From assembly GCF_000171815.1 (NCBI RefSeq), contig NZ_ABGR01000004.1, forward strand, positions 62,001-126,000: a stretch of 64,000 nt of DNA, given 5' to 3'. Origin of the DNA: Vibrio sp. AND4 (lineage in GTDB: Bacteria > Pseudomonadota > Gammaproteobacteria > Enterobacterales > Vibrionaceae). The notes under the pieces are model-generated. The model searched no databases. It was given only the letters and a program-made list of their open reading frames with translations, and had not been told where the DNA came from. The first letter of the stretch is position 1; the number at the start of each line of letters is the position of its first letter. Position numbers and translations under genes: made by a program. Shown here in pieces: positions 37,582 through 46,489 of this stretch.

Positions 37582-37610
37582 TTGACAGTTATTTCTTTAG
37601 CTTAATTCTA
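37582..37610 (+). promoter_or_regulatory. Candidate promoter of cqsA
   Basis: TTGACA (37582-37587), a 17-base spacer and ATTCTA (37605-37610). The -35 is perfect; the -10 is weak. It would give a leader of about 160 bases before the cqsA start, long enough for small-RNA control, which is known for quorum-sensing genes in Vibrio but not shown here. The rest of 37422-37778 shows no gene. Confidence 0.45.
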
Positions 37611-37778
37611 GTTAGACCCCCAAAGAGTAAGGAGTTACAAAGCTCACCCAACCCTTAAATGCGGAGTTTGCAGGTGTGCGCAAACTTATGCAACCCGAGC
37701 AGTGACACCAAACTCATATCGGTCAAACTATATAACTGTCAGCGCTGGCGTTTTTCTGTGTTACGAAGAGATTTTATT

Positions 37779-38960
37779 ATGATTGATAAACTGAAAACGA
37801 AACCACTTCCTTCATTTGTCGAGGAACGCCTAGACTTTTATATTCGAGATCTGATCGAACAGAACGATAACCAAAAACACTTGGTATTAGGGAAGCGACC
37901 ACCACAAGGTGCAGTCGTCATGCAAAGTAATGACTATCTGTCGTTGTCCCACAACCAACAAATTCAGCAGGCACATCGCGAGGCTATTTACGAACACGAT
38001 GACAACGTCGTCATGTCAGCAATCTTCTTACAAGATGGTGAGTCTAAGCCCGCATTTGAAAATCAACTAGCAGACTATGTTGGTATGGAAGGGTGCTTAC
38101 TTTCCCAATCTGGGTGGGCCGCAAACATTGGTCTGTTGCAGACTATTTGTTCACCAGAAACGCCTGTCTATATCGACTTCTTTGCACATATGTCGTTATG
38201 GGAAGGTATTCGCGCCGCAGGAGGGATAGCACACCCATTCATGCACAATAATATGGGGCATTTACGAAAGCAAATACAGCGCTATGGTTCTGGTATTATT
38301 GTGGTGGATTCGGTTTACAGCACAATTGGTACGATTGCTCCACTTCACGACATCTACGAAATGGCGCGTGAGTTCGACTGTGCATTGGTGGTCGATGAAT
38401 CCCACTCACTGGGTACGCATGGTCCCAATGGCTCAGGTTTGGTAAAAGCATTGGGGCTCACAGATCAGGTAGATTTTATTACGGTAAGTCTGGCAAAAAC
38501 CTTTGCCTATCGGGCTGGCGCGATTCTTGGCCCTAAAAAGCTGACTCAAACGTTACCCTTTGTTGCGTTCCCTGCCATTTTTAGCTCGACGGTTCTGCCG
38601 CAAGAGATTGTTCGACTCGAAAAGACGCTCGACGTTATTAAGAGTGCAGATGAAAAGCGAACAAGGCTATTCAAACGCGCTAAAGCGCTCAGAACGGGGC
38701 TTAAACAGATCGGCTATCAAATCCGCAGCGAATCGCAAATCATTGCGCTAGAGTGTGGTAGCGAGCGAAATACAGAGCGAGTGCGTGACTTCTTAGAGGA
38801 AAGAAACGTGTTTGGTGCCGTATTCTGTCGCCCTGCTACGGGTAAGAATAAAAACATTATTCGATTATCGATCAACGCTGACATGACACTCAGTGACCTT
38901 AACCATGTACTCAGCGTTTGTAAGGAGGCGTACAATCACCCAGAGTTAGAATTCGTATAG
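37779..38960 (+). CDS. cqsA: CAI-1 autoinducer synthase CqsA
   Basis: Encodes 393 residues from the ATG at 37779, preceded by GAAGAG at eight bases; a longer frame from 37659 lacks such a site and adds 40 non-conserved residues. It is a PLP-dependent alpha-oxoamine synthase: Asp206 and His209 in VVDESHSLGTHG, and the Schiff-base lysine Lys240 in VSLAKTFAY. CqsA joins an acyl-CoA to an aminobutyrate-derived carbanion to make the (amino)ketone precursor of CAI-1. Length and sequence match Vibrio CqsA closely. The gene is convergent with its receptor gene cqsS, with a shared bidirectional terminator, the standard Vibrio arrangement. High confidence because of family signature plus partner. Confidence 0.95.
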   Translation: MIDKLKTKPLPSFVEERLDFYIRDLIEQNDNQKHLVLGKRPPQGAVVMQSNDYLSLSHNQQIQQAHREAIYEHDDNVVMSAIFLQDGESKPAFENQLADYVGMEGCLLSQSGWAANIGLLQTICSPETPVYIDFFAHMSLWEGIRAAGGIAHPFMHNNMGHLRKQIQRYGSGIIVVDSVYSTIGTIAPLHDIYEMAREFDCALVVDESHSLGTHGPNGSGLVKALGLTDQVDFITVSLAKTFAYRAGAILGPKKLTQTLPFVAFPAIFSSTVLPQEIVRLEKTLDVIKSADEKRTRLFKRAKALRTGLKQIGYQIRSESQIIALECGSERNTERVRDFLEERNVFGAVFCRPATGKNKNIIRLSINADMTLSDLNHVLSVCKEAYNHPELEFV

Positions 38961-39008
38961 TAGGTCGGAACAGCACGGTGTCATAAAAACTTGTGACTGC
39001 CGAAACAT

Positions 39009-39037
39009 AAAGAGCTCAGCCTAATGCTGAGCTCTTT
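39009..39037. terminator. Bidirectional terminator between cqsA and cqsS
   Basis: A 12-bp perfect stem (AAAGAGCTCAGC / GCTGAGCTCTTT) with a five-base loop between convergent genes. Confidence 0.85.
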
Positions 39038-39068
39038 ATGTTTCTCTCTCGCATTTTGAACGTTAATA

Positions 39069-41114
39069 CTAAATCCAATTTGCAATCTTATCGAACAATC
39101 TATTCTTATCCGCCGGTTTAACGATGAAATCAGACATGCCTGACGAGTCAATCTTATCAAGCGTAACCGCTGAACTGTCGCCAGTGTGTGCAATAATCGG
39201 TACCGAAGCGTAGCCTTTATTTGAGCTTCTGATTTGGCGAGAGGCTTCGACCCCTCCCATCACTGGCATTTCGATATCCATCAATATCAGGTCGACGTCA
39301 TTCTCATTCAACGAGTTAATCGCCTGTAGCCCATCTTCTGCTTGAATCACCTCAAAGCCCTGCTTCTCAAGCAACATGGCCGTAAACTTACGTAAAGATT
39401 CATTGTCATCAACCACCATAATGGTTCGTTTATATGCAGAGTCTATAGACGTTACTGGCATTACAGGAACGACATAATTGGCGTCATACAACAAGCGGTC
39501 GATGATCGCGAGCGTGTTCAACAGGCAAGCTTGCGTTTCTACCCAAATCGGTTCAAAAGAAGCTTTTATCGCTCTCTGAACTGGGTGGCGCTCAAACAGA
39601 AACACAATACGTGCCTCAGTAAATGAAAGTAATGACTCGACCTTGTCTAGATGACTGCCACGGGGATCTAGACTCTCCATATCGATCAAGATCAAATCAA
39701 ACTCGAACTCGTATTCTTTCTTCCTAAGTGTTGAAAGCACATCCAGAACCTTGAGTTCAAACCCCATAAAGCGCGAAACATCCGTCAATTTTGAGACTAA
39801 AATGTTTTGCTCGCTAACAAACAGTATCGATTTTAGTTTGGTCAGCTCGCTTTTAATCTCTTTTACTGCATTTGAGCCAATTTTTGGAAAGGTCAGGGTG
39901 AATTGAGACCACTCACCGACTTCTGAATCACAACGAATATCGCCACCAAATGAGCACATCACTTTTTTACAAAAAGGCAAACCGAGACCATAGTTGCCCG
40001 ATTTACCCGTGGTGTAGAAATCTTGGAAAATGCTTTGGAGTACCTCTGGTGCAACGCCAGAGCCGTTATCTGTCACCACAATTTGGTTAGTCAACTTATC
40101 ACTGTGCATGGTAACGTGGATATGAAAATCTTCAGAACTGCGATGATGGAATGCGTTCTTGAACAAGTTATACATAACATACTTCAGCAACGTATCACTG
40201 CCCAAGAAATCAAATTCGTTTCTTATATCCAAAGAGATAGCAAAACGGTCAGTAGCACGCTTATAACTGAAGCTTTCGATGGCACTCTCGACGACGATTT
40301 GTGCGGAGTGCTTTTTAAAAGTTGAACGAGAAACACGGTTTTCATCAATAGAAGTCAGCAATAAATCAATGGTTTCATTCCCAGAATGGATGATCTTCAC
40401 CGCATCGCTACTCACTTCACGTAACAATGTCAAATCTTCATCACTCAATGTGTAGTGCTCTTTCCTACCTTCTTTTGGGTTGGGCAAAACGGATTGAATG
40501 ACATCGATTGACGTTAGTAAGCCACTCAGGGGGTTTCGCATCTCATGTGCAATACCTGCACCAAAAGATTTCGCGATTGATACTTTTGCCTCATGTTCTA
40601 CTTGGTTTCTGAAATAGAATAAGTTACCAAATAGGTAAATAAACAAGAAAATTGGAACGTGCGTCCAATCCATTGTGTATTCAAGATGAAAACCCTGTGC
40701 AATCCAAGCAAACAACGTCGCCAACCCGACACCGAAAAATGTCTGCACAAACATTACCAATGTCATGTGCACCAGCAAAATGTGAAGAAAAATCGCCGAC
40801 ATAAACGACATCACCCATACATTCGACCAGTTATTCATCAACAACATATAAAAGAAGAAGCAGGGCAAACAGAGGGTCGTGACGAGTTGGTAATAAGCTG
40901 GCAAAAACTTACGCCACTTAAACGGCATATGGTTACGACAAATGATACCGAAGAATAAAATCGAACAAAGGATACGAAACGGCAAACTTTCATATGGCTG
41001 CGGAAACATAAATGCCCACACGATGTAGTAAATAGGAAAGCCGACAAACCCCATCCATCCTACAAGAGTAAGGTTGGGTTCTGCGTACTGGTATACTTTG
41101 CGAATCGCGTCCAT
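39069..41114 (-). CDS. cqsS: CAI-1 receptor, hybrid histidine kinase CqsS
   Basis: Encodes 681 residues. Residues ~15-170 hold six hydrophobic segments that form the CAI-1 sensing membrane domain. The HisKA domain carries His190 in GAGIAHEMRNPLSG. The ATPase domain has NLFKNAFHH (N box), DNGSGVAPEV (G1) and GNYGLGLPFCKK (G2). The C-terminal receiver has the acceptor Asp613 in LILMDIEMPVMGG and Lys in FIVKPADK. Phosphate normally flows to LuxU and LuxO at low CAI-1. Counting back from His190, the residue tuning ligand selectivity (Cys170 in V. cholerae, Phe in V. harveyi) would be Phe166 here, which suggests Harveyi-type selectivity; this is an offset-based inference. An AGG lies six bases before the ATG. 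Confidence 0.95.
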   Translation of the reverse strand: MDAIRKVYQYAEPNLTLVGWMGFVGFPIYYIVWAFMFPQPYESLPFRILCSILFFGIICRNHMPFKWRKFLPAYYQLVTTLCLPCFFFYMLLMNNWSNVWVMSFMSAIFLHILLVHMTLVMFVQTFFGVGLATLFAWIAQGFHLEYTMDWTHVPIFLFIYLFGNLFYFRNQVEHEAKVSIAKSFGAGIAHEMRNPLSGLLTSIDVIQSVLPNPKEGRKEHYTLSDEDLTLLREVSSDAVKIIHSGNETIDLLLTSIDENRVSRSTFKKHSAQIVVESAIESFSYKRATDRFAISLDIRNEFDFLGSDTLLKYVMYNLFKNAFHHRSSEDFHIHVTMHSDKLTNQIVVTDNGSGVAPEVLQSIFQDFYTTGKSGNYGLGLPFCKKVMCSFGGDIRCDSEVGEWSQFTLTFPKIGSNAVKEIKSELTKLKSILFVSEQNILVSKLTDVSRFMGFELKVLDVLSTLRKKEYEFEFDLILIDMESLDPRGSHLDKVESLLSFTEARIVFLFERHPVQRAIKASFEPIWVETQACLLNTLAIIDRLLYDANYVVPVMPVTSIDSAYKRTIMVVDDNESLRKFTAMLLEKQGFEVIQAEDGLQAINSLNENDVDLILMDIEMPVMGGVEASRQIRSSNKGYASVPIIAHTGDSSAVTLDKIDSSGMSDFIVKPADKNRLFDKIANWI

Positions 41115-41619
41115 ATTTAGCCTAGCGTTTACTGGTTTTCGTGTATTGTTCTATCTTTTAGTTTTGCTATTTAATTATATATTAGTTATCGGCAGTGAGT
41201 AATGACACATTAATCAAATATGTTCAGGTACTACTCTTTAAATTCAAAGCTTTACTTTACCAAGGTGATAACTGAGTATTTTTGATGATTTATTAGTCAA
41301 AAAGGGAGAGGTAGTGCAAATCTCTGGGGCGAACTCCACATTGCATACCAATCGATATACTGCTCTCTTTACTCGCCAACTTGTCGAGCAAAGAAGCCTG
41401 CTAATTGATAATGAGAACAATATTGCGGTCAACAGAGTACTGTACTTTCGTGTTGGTTACCAATCGAAACTGCCAACACCATTTGTGGGCTCATCCCAAT
41501 CTTATTGTTGGTGTTAAGGACTCCTTAGCTGTGAGCCACTAAGATAATATGAGTCGCTAGGATAAAAAGAGCAGTACCTGACCGCCCTTTGTCACTACAA
41601 TATAAAAATCTCACTAATG
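41115..41619. other. Intergenic stretch without a convincing gene
   Basis: About 500 AT-rich bases upstream of cqsS and downstream of the acetyltransferase gene. Two overlapping opposite-strand frames of about 65 codons lack ribosome binding sites and recognisable products. It must hold the cqsS promoter; I cannot place it with confidence. Confidence 0.4.
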
Positions 41620-42168
41620 CTATGAGTAAGCCACACTCTCATTAATGCAACTGATAAGTGTTTGTGCGCTAGACCAACGAAACACTTTTTCTAGCACCTC
41701 ATTGCCACCAGGCGCTTTCCAGTTTCGTTCTTCACATTCTTGTCCACCAATATGCAGATAGAACTCAATCGCAAGGGTGTTCTGAGAGACAACTTCAAGA
41801 TACAGCCCATTACTCTGAAAGTATTGCTGGTGCCATTCTGCTGCAGCGAGAAGTAACTGCTTGCCAATACCTCTTCTTCGATAGCTGTTGTCTACATGTA
41901 ATGCCTCTATGAAGCTGCCACGCTCAAAATCATGATTACCGAACACACAAATAAAGCCAAGAAGAAGTCCTCCCTCTTCTGCTAAAACGATGTGTTGGTT
42001 GAAGGGCGGATTGGTAAGGCGTGTTTGCCATATCAAGCGTTTATCATCACTCGCTTCGTCATCCAAGTACGCATCACTTAACACGCCACGGTAATCACAT
42101 TTCCAGCTGTCAGCATGCAACCGCGCGATGCGTTCATAATCCTTATATTCGGCTACTCGTAATTCCAT
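41620..42168 (-). CDS. GNAT family N-acetyltransferase
   Basis: Encodes 182 residues with the GNAT fold: N-terminal beta-alpha pattern (LRVAEYKDYERIARLHADSW), the acetyl-CoA motif A R-R-R-G-I-G-K in a VDNSYRRRGIGKQLLLAAAEW context, and motif B LEVVSQNTLAIEFYLHIGG. The closest general type is the RimI/phosphinothricin-acetyltransferase-like group, and the substrate cannot be predicted. It is a single gene, transcribed away from the desaturase gene with a 293-base shared upstream region. Confidence 0.85.
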   Translation of the reverse strand: MELRVAEYKDYERIARLHADSWKCDYRGVLSDAYLDDEASDDKRLIWQTRLTNPPFNQHIVLAEEGGLLLGFICVFGNHDFERGSFIEALHVDNSYRRRGIGKQLLLAAAEWHQQYFQSNGLYLEVVSQNTLAIEFYLHIGGQECEERNWKAPGGNEVLEKVFRWSSAQTLISCINESVAYS

Positions 42169-42397
42169 TACTTCTTCCTTTACTCTTTTGTCGCTTCTCT
42201 AACGAGTTTTGGCATTTTCCACCTCGTTGACAGGGTGTTATTGGCAGATATTACAAATCTTGCGCCGCGACCCATTGATTAATACTACTCACTATTCTTT
42301 TAAAAGCAAAATATCCCATCGACAACACTTGTTTGTTGCGAGCGCCCCCTTAACTATAGAATTATCACAACTTGAAACAAAGTCGTCTAACTTTAGT

Positions 42398-42425
42398 TTG
42401 ACTTACACGTGTACGCTGATATTCT
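42398..42425 (+). promoter_or_regulatory. Desaturase gene promoter
   Basis: TTGACT (42398-42403), 16-base spacer, TATTCT (42420-42425). The first FabR-like operator occupies the spacer and the second begins just after the -10, so bound repressor would block polymerase. Confidence 0.6.
42400..42417. promoter_or_regulatory. FabR-type operator 1
   Basis: Read on the minus strand, AGCGTACACGTGTAAGTC closely matches the 18-bp FabR palindrome known from enterobacterial fabA and fabB promoters (AGCGTAC..GTGTTCGCT). It lies between the -35 and -10 of the desaturase promoter. Confidence 0.65.
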
Positions 42426-42443
42426 GGCGTACACGTGTTAGCT
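42426..42443. promoter_or_regulatory. FabR-type operator 2
   Basis: GGCGTACACGTGTTAGCT on the plus strand, an almost full match to the FabR palindrome. Its centre is 26 bases from that of operator 1 and the two face each other, forming a 12-bp inverted repeat ACACGTGTACGC / GCGTACACGTGT. Confidence 0.7.
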
Positions 42444-42461
42444 CAAAGTTAGGGACCTATA

Positions 42462-43586
42462 ATGGTGCATGATAAACCGCCTCTTATTTGGCTCAATATA
42501 TTGATATTCTCCGCCAGTTTTATTCTGACTTTTATTGTATTGCCTTGGTACGCACACCATTACGGGTTAGGTTGGGAGCATATGGTCTGGGGCATTATTG
42601 CCTTCAGTTTCACCAATCTCTCAATTACTGCGGGTTATCACCGTCTTTGGAGTCATAAGACTTATGAAGCTCACCCAGTTTTAAGGTTTATTTTTGCTAT
42701 CGGTGGTGCCTTCTCTCTTCAAAATAGTGTGATGCATTGGTCTTCTGATCATCGTGTTCATCACAAACATGTCGATGACAATGACAAAGATCCCTATTCA
42801 GCGAACCGAGGTTTTTGGTTCTCACATATTGGCTGGATGCTTCGTGATTACAATCGGTCAAAAGAGAACGACTACAGTAACTGCCGTGATTTAAAGCGAG
42901 ATGCAATCGTAACGTGGCAACACAAGTATTACGTTCCTTTAGCCGTTGCGACAAACATCGCCTTTCCTCTTATATTGGGTCTTATTTACGGAGATGTCTG
43001 GGGAATGTTCCTGATTGTTGGCGCTGCTCGGCTGTTCTTGAGCCACCACACTACTTTTTTTATCAACTCATTGGCGCACGTTTGGGGTAAACAAACCTTC
43101 ACCGATAAAAATACCGCTCGCGATAATGGTATTTTGTCATTTTTCACTTTTGGTGAGGGTTATCATAACTTCCACCACATTTTTGAGAACGACTATCGAA
43201 ATGGCGTGGACTGGTGGCACTACGATCCAACCAAATGGTTGATCAAGTCTTGCTCTTGGTTGGGTTTAACAACAAAGTTACGTACAACCTCAACATTTCG
43301 TATCGAGAAAGCGCGCGCAACTCAGTTATTGAAAAAAGCCAAAGAGAAGCTGGAGAGTAAGCCAAACAGCCAATCGATGAGAGAGCAGTTACAGCAAGAG
43401 TTTGACGCTTTAGTGCATCATATGCAGGAATACTATGAAGCCCGCAAAGAAGTACTCGGTGAGAAAACAGCAACAGTAGTGAAAAAGTACGAACGATCGG
43501 TATCTCATTTAAAATACCTGCAAATCAAGGAAGAATTTGAACGTCAACAACACAGTTGGAACCGCTTGGTGCGTCGCTACGTGTAG
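42462..43586 (+). CDS. Membrane acyl-CoA (delta-9) desaturase
   Basis: Encodes 374 residues. The three histidine boxes of membrane di-iron desaturases are present: HRLWSH (60-65), HRVHH (97-101) and HNFHH (235-239). Four hydrophobic spans surround them (~10-30, 40-58, 75-90, 160-200). The enzyme uses oxygen to put a cis double bond into saturated acyl-CoA, giving an aerobic route to membrane unsaturation that complements FabA/FabB. After residue ~280 the chain continues as a lysine/glutamate-rich coiled coil to the end, an extension of about 90 residues of unknown role. The ATG follows AGGGA at eight bases. Two FabR-type operators over the promoter predict repression when unsaturated acyl chains are plentiful. 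Confidence 0.92.
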   Translation: MVHDKPPLIWLNILIFSASFILTFIVLPWYAHHYGLGWEHMVWGIIAFSFTNLSITAGYHRLWSHKTYEAHPVLRFIFAIGGAFSLQNSVMHWSSDHRVHHKHVDDNDKDPYSANRGFWFSHIGWMLRDYNRSKENDYSNCRDLKRDAIVTWQHKYYVPLAVATNIAFPLILGLIYGDVWGMFLIVGAARLFLSHHTTFFINSLAHVWGKQTFTDKNTARDNGILSFFTFGEGYHNFHHIFENDYRNGVDWWHYDPTKWLIKSCSWLGLTTKLRTTSTFRIEKARATQLLKKAKEKLESKPNSQSMREQLQQEFDALVHHMQEYYEARKEVLGEKTATVVKKYERSVSHLKYLQIKEEFERQQHSWNRLVRRYV

Positions 43587-43606
43587 CTCATGCATAAACA
43601 CAACAG

Positions 43607-43634
43607 AAAAAGCTCCGTCAATCCGGAGCTTTTC
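43607..43634 (+). terminator. Intrinsic terminator after the desaturase gene
   Basis: AGCTCCG, six-base loop, CGGAGCT, flanked by AAAA and TTTT. Confidence 0.85.
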
Positions 43635-43941
43635 ATTCAAACAAGCGCTTAAATGTGATCCAATTCACGCTATCTATCTGCCCGCTTTCAATCATTCCAC
43701 ATTAAATTTATTCGCCGTATTGTTCATACTTTTGTTTCTTTAAACTCAACAAAACCAACAGTTAACACCAAAAATACATAATTCAAACAATGTCACTTAA
43801 GACAACTATTTATTAATATGTTATTTGTTTTAGATCATGCTAGCTCTAATTTCGTCTCGTGCCACAGGAAAGAATTCTGTAAATTCTCTGTCATAAACTG
43901 AAACCGTTTCTTTCTTTTTAATCGTATCTGGAGACAACCCT
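43635..43941. other. Upstream region of dcuC, no gene seen
   Basis: About 300 AT-rich bases. No clear FNR or CRP palindrome is visible by eye, although anaerobic control of the following transporter would be expected. Confidence 0.4.
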
Positions 43942-45309
43942 ATGTTAGAGCTTTTAATTGGCCTAGTCGTGACCATTGCTGTGGGTTATTTCATTGTCAA
44001 AGGCTACAAAGCCGCTGGCGTGTTATTAACCGCAGGTATTAGTTTACTCTTAATGACAGGTCTGCTCGGCCATGATGTTCTACCATCAAAAATAACCTCA
44101 ACAGGTAATATGGTAACGGACGCATTAGAGTACGTGAAATACATGCTTCAATACCGAGGCGGTGGCCTTGGTATGCAGATCATGCTTCTTTGTGGTTTCG
44201 CCTCTTACATGACACACATAGGTGCAAACAATGTTGTGGTAAAACAGTTTTCTAAACCGCTCTCTGTTATCAAATCGCCTTACGTCCTTTTGGTAGCGGC
44301 CTACATCGTTGCCTGTTTAATGTCTCTTGCAGTAAGCTCAGCGACTGGCCTAGGCGTGCTATTAATGGCGACCCTGTTCCCAATGATGACCGCAATGGGT
44401 ATCTCTCGTCCTGCAGCCGTCGCTGTCTGTGCATCACCTGCGGCCATCATTCTTTCTCCGACATCCGGTGACGTGGTTATCGCAGCAGAAAAATCAGGTT
44501 TGGCATTGGATGTATTCGCAGTTCAGACCGTTCTGCCAGTTTCGATTAGCGCAATCATTGTGATGGCAGCGGCAGCTTTCTTTTGGAACAAGTACTTAGA
44601 TAAGAAAGACAACACACCAATGGAAAAGGTTGACGTTTCTCACATAAAAGCGGACGCACCAGGGTTTTACGCTCTTCTACCTTTTCTACCCATCATCGGT
44701 GTATTTCTATTTAACGGCCGCACAATTCCGGGCCTGACTCTGGACATTTACACCATCGTCGTTGGTTCTATCTTCCTAGGCGCTGTGATTCACTATGTAG
44801 TGAACAAATTCGACGGCAAAAAGTCACTTGAGGATTTAGATTCTTGTTACGCAGGCATGGCGGATGCGTTCAAAGGCGTGGTAATGCTGTTGGTAGCGGC
44901 AGGTGTGTTCGCACAAGGTCTAATGTCCATTGGTGCTATCGATAACCTGCTTCACCTTGCTGATAACGCAGGCGCTGGTGGTGTTGCTCTGATGTTTATT
45001 CTGACTGGCCTTACCGTGGCTGCCGCAATTGCCACGGGCTCTGGTAACGCACCCTTCTATGCGTTCGTAGAGCTTGCTCCTTCACTGGCTGCGAAGATGG
45101 GTTTAAACCCTGCGTTTCTTATCATACCAATGCTGCAAGCCTCTAACCTAGGCCGTACGATCTCGCCAGTCTCTGGTGTTATCGTGGCAACTTCGGGTAT
45201 GGCCAAAATCAGTCCATTTGAAGTGGTGAAACGCACATCAGTGCCTGTGCTAGCAGGTCTGATCACCGTGATCATTGGTACTATGGTTCTTGTCCCAATG
45301 TCAGCGTAA
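43942..45309 (+). CDS. dcuC: Anaerobic C4-dicarboxylate transporter DcuC
   Basis: Encodes 455 residues, matching the ~460 of E. coli DcuC. It is almost wholly hydrophobic with about 12-14 membrane spans. Family hallmarks include the YRGGGLGMQIMLLCGFASYMTHIGAN stretch split by two spans, the SPTSGDVVIAA loop, ATGSGNAPFYAFVELAPSL and the C-terminal GRTISPVSGVIVA motif. DcuC exports succinate (or exchanges it) in fermentation and anaerobic respiration with fumarate. A GGAGA site lies eight bases before the ATG. It is a single gene followed by a strong bidirectional terminator. A related permease of the same family could be mistaken for it, but length and motifs favour DcuC. Confidence 0.85.
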   Translation: MLELLIGLVVTIAVGYFIVKGYKAAGVLLTAGISLLLMTGLLGHDVLPSKITSTGNMVTDALEYVKYMLQYRGGGLGMQIMLLCGFASYMTHIGANNVVVKQFSKPLSVIKSPYVLLVAAYIVACLMSLAVSSATGLGVLLMATLFPMMTAMGISRPAAVAVCASPAAIILSPTSGDVVIAAEKSGLALDVFAVQTVLPVSISAIIVMAAAAFFWNKYLDKKDNTPMEKVDVSHIKADAPGFYALLPFLPIIGVFLFNGRTIPGLTLDIYTIVVGSIFLGAVIHYVVNKFDGKKSLEDLDSCYAGMADAFKGVVMLLVAAGVFAQGLMSIGAIDNLLHLADNAGAGGVALMFILTGLTVAAAIATGSGNAPFYAFVELAPSLAAKMGLNPAFLIIPMLQASNLGRTISPVSGVIVATSGMAKISPFEVVKRTSVPVLAGLITVIIGTMVLVPMSA

Positions 45310-45454
45310 GTGCTAAATACACCGTTGGATTATTACGGCTCGGCGTTATCGTCGAGTCTTATCTGTTCCTCACAACCTTGCTTGCTTATATCAATCCTGT
45401 TTCGTTTTAACGAATGTGGCATTCAACGACCATCGTATACCTGTGTAGCTTAGT

Positions 45455-45484
45455 GGTTTAGCGGTTTAGCGGTTTAGCGGTTTA
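45455..45484. repeat. Short tandem repeat, 8-bp unit
   Basis: GGTTTAGC repeated 3.75 times without error between dcuC and its distal terminator. Copy number may vary by slippage. Confidence 0.85.
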
Positions 45485-45504
45485 CAGTAAAACGTCAGCA
45501 ATAC

Positions 45505-45536
45505 AAAAACGCCAGCGACTATCGCTGGCGTTTTTT
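45505..45536. terminator. Bidirectional terminator between dcuC and a membrane protein gene
   Basis: AAAAACGCCAGCG, five-base loop, CGCTGGCGTTTTTT between convergent genes. Confidence 0.9.
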
Positions 45537-45560
45537 ATATTCAGTGCTTAATAACGCGAT

Positions 45561-45917
45561 TTACGCCGCTTTAAAGCGCTCTGGAATCTTAGTGATGCTT
45601 TGACGATAGCTAAACCACAAGTAGGTTGCTGCTAGCGAGAAGAACAAGTAAGACAACGCAAATACGATAGGAGAAGTCATTAGCTCTGCCGACATCCCCC
45701 ACATCACGCCAACCACCGTAATCGTCAATTTAGACAACATACCACAGATCAGTAAGAACAGGGCGAGCTGAGGAAACCGCGAGCTACGGAATGCGAAGAA
45801 GTAGCAGCTACCGACGGCAAGCAATGCAATAGAAAGGCCTAACATGAATGAATGGATGTGATCTGCCGATGCGACGCCTGCAGAAACAGAAGCCATAAGT
45901 AATAGGAACAATTTCAT
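45561..45917 (-). CDS. Small integral membrane protein, unknown function
   Basis: Encodes 118 residues. A signal-like N-terminus (MKLFLLLMASVSAGVASA) is followed by three further hydrophobic spans (~24-45, 50-70, 82-104) and a short basic tail, so it is either a four-span protein or a three-span one with a cleaved signal. A His-containing start (DHIHSF) lies at the first span. I do not recognise the family. The start is well supported by AGGTGA five bases before the ATG. The gene stands alone, convergent with dcuC. Confidence 0.75.
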   Translation of the reverse strand: MKLFLLLMASVSAGVASADHIHSFMLGLSIALLAVGSCYFFAFRSSRFPQLALFLLICGMLSKLTITVVGVMWGMSAELMTSPIVFALSYLFFSLAATYLWFSYRQSITKIPERFKAA

Positions 45918-46489
45918 AAATCACCTCACTACAAGTAGAGAAAAGCATCCTTTCATTAATGAAAACTCATTTTTCGACCTATTTTGCTTATCTTTTCAGC
46001 AAATACAAGCCTATTTTTGCTTGTTTTATACCTAAGAAACTGGCACGAATTTAATTATTACAATCAGTTAACATCCACTACTTTATAAACCTCTTATATC
46101 TTGCACTTACAGAAAGCAGCCTCTATTTTCATACTTTTTGTTACAGGAAGTTAACATGAAAAATTTGTAACTTTTTGTTTAATTTTGAACCAAACGTTCA
46201 TCTGTACGCGTCCTCTCTCACTTCATTGTTGCCTCAACACTGAGCAAAAACGATCTTCCCTTGGGCTTACACTTTGCTCTTTTACAAAACCCTTTCGTTA
46301 CAGATGATGTTTAATGTTTCAAATTATTTTTATAAACATGGCTAAAAACAGATTCCAATCACACATTTATTGGTTATAATCCGCGCTCATTTTGTTTTGC
46401 ATCGAAAAATGCAAACTTATTTTGAGCAAACATTATCTTTCAACCGACCCCTCTTTGCTTCCCGCTAAGAGGTATTACTGAGAACAAAA
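45918..46489. other. Long AT-rich upstream region of the OFA transporter gene
   Basis: About 570 bases with no credible ORF. A TATAAT at 46375-46380 (TTGGTTATAAT) is a plausible -10 for the downstream gene, about 110 bases before its ATG. In the resulting leader lies a 7-bp inverted repeat TTTGCAT / ATGCAAA (46396-46415). The remaining upstream 400 bases are unexplained. Confidence 0.45.

Noticed and set aside
37659..37778. N-terminal extension of CqsA
   Set aside because: It adds 40 residues absent from the CqsA pattern, and a GAAGAG site precedes the ATG at 37779.
41244..41517. Two overlapping opposite-strand ORFs of 62 and 67 codons
   Set aside because: No start signals or recognisable sequence; typical chance frames in AT-rich DNA.
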